DNA from: an uncultured Lysobacteraceae bacterium
GTDB lineage: Bacteria; Pseudomonadota; Gammaproteobacteria; Xanthomonadales; Xanthomonadaceae
Length of the DNA stretch: 64,000 nt
Reading direction: 5' to 3'
Assembly: GCA_936911875.1 (NCBI GenBank)
Contig: CAKZGB010000012.1
Span: 1-64,000, forward strand
The position numbers and the translations under genes were made by a program. The notes below the pieces were generated by a model. It did no database searches. It saw only the letters and a program-made list of their open reading frames with translations, and had not been told where the DNA came from. The number at the start of each line of letters is the position of its first letter. Position 1 is the stretch's first letter. Below are positions 47,711-57,043 of this stretch, piece by piece.

Positions 47711-49627
47711 TTAATGCACTGTATCGCGCAGCTTCTCCAGCAACTCCAGCACTGTGGCCCCGTATTTCTCCAGTTTGACGGGCCCGAAGCCCCCGATCAG
47801 GGCTAGAGAATCCAGGTCCGTCGGGTCGTGCTCGGCAATCGCGAGCAGGGTGCGGTCGTGCAGCACGATGTAGGCGGGCAGCTGCATACTCTTGGCGATG
47901 TCAGTGCGCCATTTGCGCAAACGGTGCCAGCGGGCGGTTGCGGCCGGGGACAGGCCGCTAAGGTCGACGGGCTGGTAGGGCCCGCGGGGCGCCGTGCGGG
48001 CGCGCTCGGCAGGGGTTTGATGACTCGGATCGTCGGGCATTGGAAGTTTCTCCGGTTCGGCCGCCCATGGAGCGGGCAGGGTGATAGGCAAAATCTTGCG
48101 CTGCTGGAGCGCACGCATAGCCTTATCCGAGACCCGCAATGCACTGACCTGATGCGGGTCCAATTGCAGATAACCGAGCCCATACAGCTGACGAAGGACG
48201 CCCTGCCATCCCCGCAATCCCATGCGCTGACCCTTGCCGAACACGGCCAGTGAATCCGCATCGCGGCACCAGACCGGATCCGTGACTCGTCCCATCAGCG
48301 TGTCCAGCAGCGCCTGATGCGTGCACTCGGCATTGCGCAATCGCCACGCCGCACTCAAGGCCATCTGCGCCGCCCGATGCCCATTTGGCACGGTGTTCAT
48401 AGGTAAGTTCGAAGGCCGCTCGGGCACACAGTTATCACACATGCCGCAGCTGCCCGGATGCGCCTCGTCAAACCAACCGACAAGTGTCTGATGCCGGCAT
48501 TCTGACGACTCGCAGTAGCCGAGCAGGGCATCGAGCTTGAACAGTTCCATGCGCTGTCGCGGCGGTGAGGAATCGCTGGCCAGAATCATTTTGCGAAGGC
48601 GATAACGGTCGCCCGGCGAATAGCACAGCCACGCTTCGGCACGTTCGCCGTCGCGGCCGCCTCGTCCGGTCTCCTGGTAGTAGCCCTCCATCGAGCGTGG
48701 CAGATCGACATGCGCGACAAAGCGCACATCGGGCTTGTCGATGCCCATGCCGAACGCAATCGTGGCGCACATCACCATGCGCTTGGAGGCCAGAAACTCG
48801 CGCTGATTTTTGGAGCGATCGGCATCGCTGAGCCCGGCGTGATAAATCGAGGTGTTGTAGCCGTGCCGCCGCAGCAAGGTGGCCAGCGCCTCGACCTTGG
48901 CGCGCGAGACCGCATACACCACGCCGCATTCGTGCGCGTGTTCGGCAACGTAATCGAGCAGCTGCCGCTCCGCATCGTGCTTGGGCACTACTTTGTAAAA
49001 GATGTTGGTGCGGTCAAACGAGCCTAAAAACAGCCTTGCGTGTTCCAGATCCAAGGTCCGCACAATGTCGGCCCGACTCGGGGCATCGGCCGATGCGGTC
49101 AAAGCGATGCGCGGCACCTCGGGCCATTGCTCACCGATTAGCATCAGACGCCGATACTCGGGCCGGAAATCATGCCCCCATTGCGAGATGCAATGCGCCT
49201 CATCGACCGCGAACAGACCGATCCGGCAATCTCGCAGCAGGGCCAAGGTCTTTTGAGTCAGCAGTCGTTCGGGCGCGAGATACAGAAATTTCAGGCGGCC
49301 GTCGCGAGCCTGTTGCTCAATGGTCGCGGCATCCTCTTCGCTTAAGGTGGAATTGAGTAGGGCGGCCGCGATGCCACGCGCCTGCAGGGCCTCGACCTGA
49401 TCGAGCATCAGCGCAATCAGCGGCGAGATCACCACGCACAGGCCTTCGCGCATTAGACCCGGCACCTGATAGCACAGGGATTTGCCGCCGCCCGTAGGCA
49501 TCAGCACGAAGGCATTGCCACCCGCGCCCACGTGCGCCACGATCTGCAACTGCTGGCCACGAAACGCATCGTAGCCCCAGACGGATTTGAGGATTGCTAG
49601 AGCGCGAGATTCCGGGCTGCTGTCCAT
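47711..49627 (-). CDS. recQ: ATP-dependent DNA helicase RecQ
   Basis: RecQ is a 3'-5' DNA helicase of recombination and replication-fork repair. The 638-residue protein has helicase motifs GGNAFVLMPTGGGKSLCYQ (Walker A), VDEAHCISQWGHDFRPEY (DEAH), and VHVDLPRSMEGYYQETGRGGRDG in outline (motif VI). The RQC zinc site follows (C-x...CRHQ...CGMCDNC), then a C-terminal HRDC domain (WRTDIAKSMQLPAYIVLHDRTLL in outline). Length is close to E. coli RecQ (about 610). Confidence 0.96.
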   Translation of the reverse strand: MDSSPESRALAILKSVWGYDAFRGQQLQIVAHVGAGGNAFVLMPTGGGKSLCYQVPGLMREGLCVVISPLIALMLDQVEALQARGIAAALLNSTLSEEDAATIEQQARDGRLKFLYLAPERLLTQKTLALLRDCRIGLFAVDEAHCISQWGHDFRPEYRRLMLIGEQWPEVPRIALTASADAPSRADIVRTLDLEHARLFLGSFDRTNIFYKVVPKHDAERQLLDYVAEHAHECGVVYAVSRAKVEALATLLRRHGYNTSIYHAGLSDADRSKNQREFLASKRMVMCATIAFGMGIDKPDVRFVAHVDLPRSMEGYYQETGRGGRDGERAEAWLCYSPGDRYRLRKMILASDSSPPRQRMELFKLDALLGYCESSECRHQTLVGWFDEAHPGSCGMCDNCVPERPSNLPMNTVPNGHRAAQMALSAAWRLRNAECTHQALLDTLMGRVTDPVWCRDADSLAVFGKGQRMGLRGWQGVLRQLYGLGYLQLDPHQVSALRVSDKAMRALQQRKILPITLPAPWAAEPEKLPMPDDPSHQTPAERARTAPRGPYQPVDLSGLSPAATARWHRLRKWRTDIAKSMQLPAYIVLHDRTLLAIAEHDPTDLDSLALIGGFGPVKLEKYGATVLELLEKLRDTVH

Positions 49628-49700
49628 AACGGCGACATTGCAGCCCGGCCGATACGACCGCTATCGGAAATCAGCGCATTGATACGCCGGTAGAAGCCGC

Positions 49701-50246
49701 TTACTGCAGCAGCGAACGCAGCATCCAGGCGTATTTTTCGTGGACGGTCAGGCGTTGGGTCAGCAGATCGACGGTCGGGTCGTCGCCGGCCTTGTCCGCG
49801 GTTTCGAGCACCTTACGGCACACGCGGCAGACGGCCTCATTGCCCAACACCAGTTGTCCGACCATGGCTTGCCAATCGGTGGTTTCGCGGACTTGCTCAT
49901 CTTTGATGGTGGACAGGCGAATGAACTGGGCATAGGTGCCCGGTGCGTTGAAACCCAGTGCACGAATGCGCTCGGCAATGTCATCGAGTGCGGTCCACTG
50001 TTCGGTGTACTGCGTCTCGAACATCAGGTGCAGCGCGTTGAACATCGGGCCACGGATATTCCAATGGAACTGATGGGTTTTAAGGTACAGCGTGAACGAA
50101 TCGGCCAGAACGGCGGACAGGCCATCGGCAATCTTCTTGCGATTGGCCTCGGTAATCCCAATATCCACGCTAGTGGCGACACCGGCAGATGGGGCTTTGG
50201 ACTTGCTCGCCTTTTTAGCGGCGCTTGCGGTCTTGGTCTTGCTCAT
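49701..50246 (-). CDS. dps: Dps-family DNA-binding ferritin-like protein
   Basis: Dps forms a 12-subunit cage that oxidises and stores iron using peroxide and compacts DNA in starvation. The 181-residue protein has a Lys/Ala/Ser-rich N-terminal tail (about residues 1-22), suited to DNA binding, and the inter-subunit ferroxidase motif HQFHWNIRGPMFNALHLMFE with the following TEQWTALDDIAERIRALG. From the ATG at 50246 the length fits the family; an upstream in-frame codon at 50294 is less likely. It is divergent from hrpA across about 100 bases, where I see no clear promoter. Confidence 0.94.
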   Translation of the reverse strand: MSKTKTASAAKKASKSKAPSAGVATSVDIGITEANRKKIADGLSAVLADSFTLYLKTHQFHWNIRGPMFNALHLMFETQYTEQWTALDDIAERIRALGFNAPGTYAQFIRLSTIKDEQVRETTDWQAMVGQLVLGNEAVCRVCRKVLETADKAGDDPTVDLLTQRLTVHEKYAWMLRSLLQ

Positions 50247-50346
50247 ACGGGTCTCCGAATACAATGACAACGATAAAGGTGCCGGCCGCTGCATTTGTAC
50301 GAAGTGCGCGCTGCCGTCCTTGCTCTGATTCTACGCAGAAGTACCG

Positions 50347-53300
50347 GTGCAAAAAGTAAAGAAATCGCAATCTGTTCGTGGTGCCACGCCTTCGCTCACA
50401 CCGGAGTTGCGTCGCGCCCGTGATGCCATCGCGCAAGGCATGGCGTCGGATCGGTCGCGTCTGTTCCATTTGCATCGTCAATGGGCCGCTGCGCCACAGG
50501 ATGAAGCCAAGCAAAAACAGTTTGCGGATGCGTTGAGTGCGTCGCTGCAAAAGCGCGAGCAACGCAAATCCCAATTGCCGACGCCCACACTGGCCGAAGA
50601 GCTGCCGATCACGGCGCACGCCGATGACATCATCAAGGCGATTCGTGACAACCAGGTGGTGGTGATTGCCGGCGAGACCGGTAGCGGCAAGACCACGCAG
50701 ATTCCCAAGCTGGCGCTGATGGCCGGTCGCGGTGAGGCAGGGCAGATCGGCTGTACCCAACCGCGTCGTTTGGCCGCACGTTCCGTGGCCGGTCGTGTCG
50801 CATCCGAGTTGCAGACCGAGCTCGGCGGACAAGTCGGTTTTCAAGTGCGCTCGCAGGATCTGGTCAGTGACCGCACCGTCATCAAGTTCATGACCGATGG
50901 CATTCTGCTCGCCGACATTCAAGGCGACAAATGGCTGTCCAAGTACGACACCCTGATCATCGACGAGGCCCACGAACGCAGCCTCAATATCGATTTTCTG
51001 CTCGGCTATCTGCGCCTGCTGCTGCAAAAACGCAAAGACCTCAAGGTCATCGTGACTTCGGCCACCATCGATACCGAGCGCTTTTCCAAGCACTTTGGCG
51101 ATGCCCCGGTAATCCAGGTCGAAGGCCGGACCTATCCCGTCGAAGTGCGCTATCGCCCCTTAGAAACCGGCGACAACGGCGAGGCCATCGGCACTTTGCA
51201 GGGGCTGGTCAATGCCATCGATGAACTCACGCAGGAAGATCCGCGCGGCGATGTGCTCGTTTTTCTGCCGGGTGAGCGCGAAATCCGCGAGGCGCATCAG
51301 GTCCTGGAAAAGAAGCGCTATCGCCACACCGAAGTGCTGCCCTTGTATGCGCGACTGAGTTCCAAGGATCAGGACCGCATCTTCAATCCCAATCCGCAGC
51401 GCCGTATCGTGCTCGCGACCAATGTGGCGGAAACTTCGATCACCGTGCCGCGAATCCGTTACGTGGTGGATCCGGGTGTCGCGCGCATCAAGCGGTACTC
51501 ACCGCGCGCCAAGATCGATCGTCTGCAGATCGAGCCGATCAGTCAGGCCAGTGCCAATCAGCGCATGGGTCGCTGCGGACGTCTGAGCGAAGGCGTGTGC
51601 ATCCGCCTGTATTCGCAGGATGATTTTGAGCAACGGCCTGAATTCACCGATCCGGAAATCCGCCGCGCCGCATTGGCGGGCGTGATCTTGCGCATGCTCG
51701 CCTTGGGTCTGGGTGAGATTGAGCGCTTTCCGTTTCTGGAAATGCCCGACACGCGTGCCATCACTGATGGCTGGCAGGAGTTGCTGGAACTCAACGCCAT
51801 CGATGAGCAACGCCGTCTGACGCCGATCGGACGCAGCATGGTGTTGTGGCCGGTGGACGTCAAACTGGCGCGCATGCTCACCGCGTCTAAAGAGCGCGGT
51901 GTGACGCGTGAGATGCTGACGATTGCCTCGTTCCTGGGCGTGCAGGATCCGCGTGAGCGTCCCGCCGATCGCCGCGCCGAGGCCGATCGTGCGCATGCCG
52001 AATTTGCCGATACGCGCAGCGAGTTTGTCGGCATTCTCAATCTGTGGCGCGCATACCAGCAGGCGCACGAGGAACTGAGCAGCAGCAAATTGCGCGCCTG
52101 GTGTCAGAAGCACTTTGTCGGTTTTCTGCGGATGCGCGAGTGGCGGGATTTGCATCGCCAGCTCAAAGTGCAGATGGATGCACAGAAGTGGCCTCTCAAC
52201 GACGATCAAGAAGAACTCGATCAGACGCAGTATGCGCAGCTGCATCGTGCGCTGATTACCGGCATTCCGACACAAGTAGGTCACCGCAACGACAAGGGCG
52301 GCTTTGACGGTCCGCGCGGCCGCAAGTATCTGATTTTTCCGGGTTCGCCGTTGGCCAAGAAGCCACCCGCATGGCTGTTGTCCGCCCAGATTCTGGAAAC
52401 GGAAAAAGTCTGGGGTCTGACCAATGCCGCCATCGAGCCCGAGTGGGTGATCGAGGCGGTGCCGCATCTGCTGGCGCGCAAGCATTTCAATCCGCGCTGG
52501 TCGCGTTCGCAAGGACGCGTGCTCGGCAGCGAACAGATCAGTCTGTTCGGTCTGGTGCTCGCACCGCAAAAGCCGATCCACTACGGTGGCCTGTATCCGC
52601 AGGAGGCCCGCGAGCTCTTCGTACGGGATGCGCTGTTGCCGTTTGAGATCGACACGCGCAGCAGTTTTCTTGCACACAATCTCAAAACGCTCGATCAGGC
52701 GCGCGAGGAAGAAGCCAAGCAACGCCGCACCGGTTTAGTCGTCGATGAAGATTGGATGGCGCGCTGGTATTTGGACCGTCTGCCGGCCAATGTGCACAAC
52801 GTGCAGGCGCTCGATCAGTGGACGCGCAAGCAATCGCCCGAGGAACGCCGCAAACTGCAATGGTCGCTGACGGATCTGCTGATTGCCGATCCTGCCAATG
52901 CCGAGCGTTTTCCGCCGTATTGGCCGCTGGGCGATGCGCGGTTGGGCGTGCGCTATCAGTTCGAACCGGGCGCCGCCGATGACGGCATGAACATCAAAGT
53001 GCCGCTGCATCTGCTCAATGCATTGGATCCGAGTCGTCTGAGTTGGCTCGCACCGGGTCTGGTCGAAGGCAAGGCCGCTGCGCTCATCAAAACGCTACCG
53101 AAAGCATTGCGTCGTCACGTGGTGCCCGCGCCCGATTTTGCCAAGGCCTTTGCGCAAGCTTATGCCGAGTGGAATGCAGGGCTGCCGCCATCCGCCGATT
53201 CGATGGCCGGTGCGCTCGGCAAGTTCCTGAGCAAGGTCGCGGGTGAACCCATTGCCACCACCGATTTCGATGAGTCCGCACTCGACTCCAACTGGCACGC

Positions 53301-54270
53301 CAACTTGCAGCTGACCGACAGCAAGGGCAAGCAGGTGCTGGCACAATCGCGCGATCTCGAGGCGCTCAAAGCGCGTTACGGCGAACAAGCGGCGCAGGCC
53401 TTTGCCGCGCAGGCCACGGCCAATCTGCGGCAGCAGGAGCTCACCGAGTTTCCTGCCGAGCCGTTGCCTTTGCAGGTGCGCGCAGCGGGTGGCGTGCCCG
53501 GTTTCGTGGCCCTGCGCGACGATGGCGATCACGTCAGCGTGCAGGTGCTGGCCGACCGCGAGCAGGCTCAAACGTTGCATGCGCAGGGCGTTGAGCGTCT
53601 GTTGCGTCTGCATCTGCGCGATGCCATCAAACAGGCGCGCAAGCAGTTGCCGCTCAATCCCAAGGCGGCGCTGCAATACACCGCCATTGAGCAACGCGAT
53701 ATCCATGCACTGCGTGAGGAACTGGTCGAAGGCGCGCTGAGCGATTTACTCTCCGCAGCCGATCGCAGTGTCCGTGACCGCAGTGCCTTCGAGATGCAGC
53801 TCAAGCAGATCAGCAAAGATCTGTTCCGCGAGGCGATGCAGCGTTGGCAATTGGCCGATACCGTGCTCGCCGCGACCGCCGAGGTGCGCGCGCAACTCGA
53901 TACCAAGCTGATGGGCTGGGCCTCGGGCAACATGGACGATCTGCGCAAACATCTGGGAACGCTGACTTCTAAGGGCTTTTTGAGCCGCGTCCCGTTTGCG
54001 CAGCTGCGAGAGTATCCGCGTTATCTCAAGGCCATGAAGCTGCGCGCCGAACGCGCCAAGGACAATCCGCAGCGCGATCAGCAGCGACTGCTGGAACTCA
54101 AGCCCTTTGTCGATGCGCTGACCAAGGCCGACCTGTCGCAGTCGTCCTGGCAGGAATTCGGTTGGGATCTTGAAGAGTTACGCGTGCAGACGTTTGCGCA
54201 GGAACTGGGCACCAAGCGCCAGGTTTCCGTCAAGAAACTGGCGCATCGGCTCCAGCAGTTGCTGCGCTAA
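50347..54270 (+). CDS. hrpA: ATP-dependent RNA helicase HrpA
   Basis: HrpA is a DEAH-box RNA helicase implicated in mRNA processing and ribosome rescue. At 1307 residues it matches the family. Motifs: GETGSGKTTQIPKLAL (Walker A), IIDEAHERSLNIDFLLGYL (DEAH), VTSATID (motif III), VLATNVAETSITVPRIRYVVD, and QRMGRCGRLSEGVCIRLY (motif VI). Winged-helix, ratchet and OB domains and the DUF3418 C-terminal domain follow. The GTG at 50347 fits the start MQKVKKSQ. It is monocistronic and convergent with the small secreted-protein gene. Confidence 0.95.
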   Translation: MQKVKKSQSVRGATPSLTPELRRARDAIAQGMASDRSRLFHLHRQWAAAPQDEAKQKQFADALSASLQKREQRKSQLPTPTLAEELPITAHADDIIKAIRDNQVVVIAGETGSGKTTQIPKLALMAGRGEAGQIGCTQPRRLAARSVAGRVASELQTELGGQVGFQVRSQDLVSDRTVIKFMTDGILLADIQGDKWLSKYDTLIIDEAHERSLNIDFLLGYLRLLLQKRKDLKVIVTSATIDTERFSKHFGDAPVIQVEGRTYPVEVRYRPLETGDNGEAIGTLQGLVNAIDELTQEDPRGDVLVFLPGEREIREAHQVLEKKRYRHTEVLPLYARLSSKDQDRIFNPNPQRRIVLATNVAETSITVPRIRYVVDPGVARIKRYSPRAKIDRLQIEPISQASANQRMGRCGRLSEGVCIRLYSQDDFEQRPEFTDPEIRRAALAGVILRMLALGLGEIERFPFLEMPDTRAITDGWQELLELNAIDEQRRLTPIGRSMVLWPVDVKLARMLTASKERGVTREMLTIASFLGVQDPRERPADRRAEADRAHAEFADTRSEFVGILNLWRAYQQAHEELSSSKLRAWCQKHFVGFLRMREWRDLHRQLKVQMDAQKWPLNDDQEELDQTQYAQLHRALITGIPTQVGHRNDKGGFDGPRGRKYLIFPGSPLAKKPPAWLLSAQILETEKVWGLTNAAIEPEWVIEAVPHLLARKHFNPRWSRSQGRVLGSEQISLFGLVLAPQKPIHYGGLYPQEARELFVRDALLPFEIDTRSSFLAHNLKTLDQAREEEAKQRRTGLVVDEDWMARWYLDRLPANVHNVQALDQWTRKQSPEERRKLQWSLTDLLIADPANAERFPPYWPLGDARLGVRYQFEPGAADDGMNIKVPLHLLNALDPSRLSWLAPGLVEGKAAALIKTLPKALRRHVVPAPDFAKAFAQAYAEWNAGLPPSADSMAGALGKFLSKVAGEPIATTDFDESALDSNWHANLQLTDSKGKQVLAQSRDLEALKARYGEQAAQAFAAQATANLRQQELTEFPAEPLPLQVRAAGGVPGFVALRDDGDHVSVQVLADREQAQTLHAQGVERLLRLHLRDAIKQARKQLPLNPKAALQYTAIEQRDIHALREELVEGALSDLLSAADRSVRDRSAFEMQLKQISKDLFREAMQRWQLADTVLAATAEVRAQLDTKLMGWASGNMDDLRKHLGTLTSKGFLSRVPFAQLREYPRYLKAMKLRAERAKDNPQRDQQRLLELKPFVDALTKADLSQSSWQEFGWDLEELRVQTFAQELGTKRQVSVKKLAHRLQQLLR

Positions 54271-54281
54271 CTCGGTTCGGC

Positions 54282-54788
54282 TTACTTGACGCGGCGAACT
54301 TTGGCGCGCGTGTTGTAGCCTTCGACAATCATCCACCAGCTGTTGAGAATGCCCGGGCGCATCTCGACCTTGGGATTGGTCAGGCGCACGTGCAGTTCGG
54401 ACGATTCGGTCTGTTCCCATTCCTGGCCGTTGTCGAGTTTGTACACGCGACCTTGCGAGAAACCGCGGAAATCGCCGACCAGTCGCGCATGGATCGATTC
54501 GCGCTTGCCGTCAAAATCAAAGAAGCCCTGGGCTTTGGCCTTGGCGGTTTGCAGCGCTGATTGCGTGGCCTTGGCGGTCTCGACTTTCAGCGTGCCGTTG
54601 AGCCACTGATTGAGCGCGGCCAGTTCGGTGGCGCTGAGTTTGTTCAACCCCGCGGCGCGGAATTCATCGGCCGACATGCGCTGTTCGATGGGCTGATCGG
54701 CGGCGGCCGTCTGGGCCATGGCCGAAGGCGCCCACACGGCGGTACCGGTGAGGATGGCGGACAGGAGCAGGGCATTAAGCGTGCGCAT
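54282..54788 (-). CDS. Secreted protein of unknown function
   Basis: The 168-residue precursor has a signal peptide (NALLLSAILTGTAVWAPSAMAQ). The mature part has two visible blocks: MSADEFRAAGLNKLSATELAALNQWL, a helical motif of the 'leucine-rich helix before a beta domain' type, and VGDFRGFSQGRVYKLDNGQEWEQTESSELH with RVRLTNPK-like strands, suggesting a small beta domain. I do not recognise a function. It is divergent from relA with 48 bases between starts, and I recall similar proteins beside relA in xanthomonads. The frame stays open upstream to 55784 opposite relA, which I treat as an antisense shadow. Confidence 0.75.
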   Translation of the reverse strand: MRTLNALLLSAILTGTAVWAPSAMAQTAAADQPIEQRMSADEFRAAGLNKLSATELAALNQWLNGTLKVETAKATQSALQTAKAKAQGFFDFDGKRESIHARLVGDFRGFSQGRVYKLDNGQEWEQTESSELHVRLTNPKVEMRPGILNSWWMIVEGYNTRAKVRRVK

Positions 54789-54836
54789 GGACGAATCCTG
54801 ATAGTCTGAAGGCTTCAAGTGTAGTCTGTTCCAGCC

Positions 54837-57017
54837 GTGAATCTCCTGTCGCCGGTCGCTCCGACCGACCCCGCCTCCAATTCCGTTCAGCCGACCTGGC
54901 AGTCGGTGCTGACGGCTGCCCGTAAGGCGGGCATGGAGGCCAAAGATGCCGACGCGCTGGAAGCCGCCATCGCGCGCACCAACGCGGCCGCGCCGAATGC
55001 GCTCGAGACCGCGCTGCTGTGCGACACCTTGGCCTTGCTGGCCACCCTCAACACCGAATCCGAGCTGCTGCTCGCCGCCATCCTGCACGAGCAGAGCGCT
55101 TTGCAGCAGGCCATGCCGATCACGCCTTCGCTCAAAGCATTGCTCGAGGGCCAGCTCGCGGCCCGTCAGGTCAATGATCTGCACGATGGCAGCGCCGGCG
55201 CGCGCAACAGTGAGGGCTTGCGTTCGCTCCTGCTGGCCTTGGTCAAAGATTTGCGGGTGGTGCTGATTCTGCTGGCACGGCAGCTGGCACGCATGCGGCA
55301 CATTGCGCAGTTTCCGGAGTCGCAACGGCCTTCGCTGATTGAACTCACGCGCGATATCCACGCACCGCTGGCCAACCGTCTGGGCATCTGGCAGCTCAAA
55401 TGGGAGCTCGAGGATCTGGTGCTGCGTCACACCGAGCCCGAGACCTACAGTCGCATCGCCAAACTGCTCGATGAAAAGCGCGTAGACCGTGAGCGTTTTA
55501 TTGCAGGCGTGACGAAGGATCTGCAGGAGGCGTTGGATGCGCAGGGTCTGCAGGCCAAGGTCATGGGTCGCCCCAAGCACATCTACAGCATCTGGAAAAA
55601 GATGTCGCGCAAGGAGGCGCCGATCGGTGAGCTCTACGATCTGCGAGCCGTACGGATTCTCGTCAGCGATGTCACGGCCTGCTACACCGCGTTGGGGATC
55701 GTGCATTCGCTGTGGCTGCCGATTCCGTCGGAGTTCGATGATTACATCGCGCGGCCCAAGCGCAACGACTATCGCTCGCTGCACACGGCCGTGATCGGGC
55801 CGCAGGGCAAAACGTTAGAAGTGCAGATCCGCACCTTCGACATGCACGACAAGGCCGAACTCGGCGTGGCCGCGCACTGGCGTTACAAAGAGGGCAGCGG
55901 CAACGATGCGGCGCTCGATCGCAAGATTGCGTGGATGCGTTCGCTGCTCGATCAGTCGCCCGATGAACTCGGCGGCGCGCTAAAAAATGAGCTCGAGGAA
56001 GACCGCATCTACGTGCTGACGCCCAAGGGCGAGGTGGTGGATCTGCCGGTCGGTGGCACGCCGCTCGATTTTGCGTATCACGTGCATACCGAGGTCGGTC
56101 ACCGCACGCGCGGCGCCAAGGTCAACGGCAACATCGTCAATCTCGATGCGAAGCTCAAGACGGGTGATCGCGTGGAGATCCTGACGGGCAAGGTGTCCGA
56201 GCCGCGGCGTGACTGGTTGGTTGAGGCCAATGGCTTTTTGGCCAGCCAACGTTCGCGCGGCAAGGTGCGTGCGTGGTTCAACAAGTTGGACCGCGAGCGC
56301 AACCTCGTGGCCGGTAAAGAACTGCTCGACAAGGAACTGCGTCGCGTCGGTTTGCTCAACGCCGATCTGCGCGAGGTACTGGCCAAGTTCAACGCCGCCA
56401 CCGAGGGCGATCTGCAGGTCTTGGTCGCGCTGGGCGACGTCGGGCCTTCGCAAGTGGTGCGTGCGGTGCAGGAGGCCGAGCGCGAACGCGAACGTCCCGC
56501 CGATCTGTCGCCCGGCGATGGCAGCGAGGTCTTTAAGCGCGCCAAACCGATGCCGGCAACGCAAACGCCGTTCGTGGTCGGTGGCGAGGGCAATCTGCTG
56601 GTGCAGATTGCCCGCTGCTGTCAGCCCGTGCGCGGCGAACCCATCGTCGGGTATCTGACCAAGGGGCGCGGCATTAGCGTCCACCGTCCCGACTGCGGAT
56701 CGCTGCTGCGTCTGCGCGAGCGCAATCCCGAGCGCGTGCTGGCGGTCGAGTGGGGCGGATCCGTGCGCGATCGTCAGGAAGTCGACATCCAAGTCGAGGC
56801 GACCGACCGTCGCTTCCTGCTCAAGGACATCAGCGACACGCTGGCCTCGGCCGATACGCCGGTGGTCATGGTCAACAGCGAGCGCAACGGCCGTCAGGGG
56901 CAGGTCCGCGTGGTGCTGCGCTTGCGGGTCTCCGACTTTGAGCAGCTGGCCAAAGTGCTGGGCCGTCTGGCGGCCTTGCCGGGCGTGCACCATGCGTTCC
57001 GGCGGCAGCTGCGCTAG
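54837..57017 (+). CDS. relA: GTP pyrophosphokinase RelA (monofunctional (p)ppGpp synthetase)
   Basis: RelA makes (p)ppGpp on stalled ribosomes during amino-acid starvation. The 726-residue protein has a degenerate hydrolase domain: the HDxxED motif is replaced (AAILHEQSALQ). Its synthetase domain is intact (RPKHIYSIWKKM, ELYDLRAVRILV) and carries the EFDD signature typical of RelA rather than the basic SpoT form. TGS (IYVLTPKGEVVDLPVGGTPLDFAYHVH) and zinc-finger/ACT domains (QIARCCQPVRGEPIVGYLT, C-terminal ACT) follow. The start is GTG, 48 bases from the divergent gene. Confidence 0.95.
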   Translation: MNLLSPVAPTDPASNSVQPTWQSVLTAARKAGMEAKDADALEAAIARTNAAAPNALETALLCDTLALLATLNTESELLLAAILHEQSALQQAMPITPSLKALLEGQLAARQVNDLHDGSAGARNSEGLRSLLLALVKDLRVVLILLARQLARMRHIAQFPESQRPSLIELTRDIHAPLANRLGIWQLKWELEDLVLRHTEPETYSRIAKLLDEKRVDRERFIAGVTKDLQEALDAQGLQAKVMGRPKHIYSIWKKMSRKEAPIGELYDLRAVRILVSDVTACYTALGIVHSLWLPIPSEFDDYIARPKRNDYRSLHTAVIGPQGKTLEVQIRTFDMHDKAELGVAAHWRYKEGSGNDAALDRKIAWMRSLLDQSPDELGGALKNELEEDRIYVLTPKGEVVDLPVGGTPLDFAYHVHTEVGHRTRGAKVNGNIVNLDAKLKTGDRVEILTGKVSEPRRDWLVEANGFLASQRSRGKVRAWFNKLDRERNLVAGKELLDKELRRVGLLNADLREVLAKFNAATEGDLQVLVALGDVGPSQVVRAVQEAERERERPADLSPGDGSEVFKRAKPMPATQTPFVVGGEGNLLVQIARCCQPVRGEPIVGYLTKGRGISVHRPDCGSLLRLRERNPERVLAVEWGGSVRDRQEVDIQVEATDRRFLLKDISDTLASADTPVVMVNSERNGRQGQVRVVLRLRVSDFEQLAKVLGRLAALPGVHHAFRRQLR

Positions 57018-57043
57018 ACTGAACCGCATTCCCTGTAGAACGT

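Noticed and set aside
54789..55784. Upstream extension of the secreted-protein gene opposite relA
   Set aside because: The signal peptide begins at 54788, and the extension is antisense to relA.
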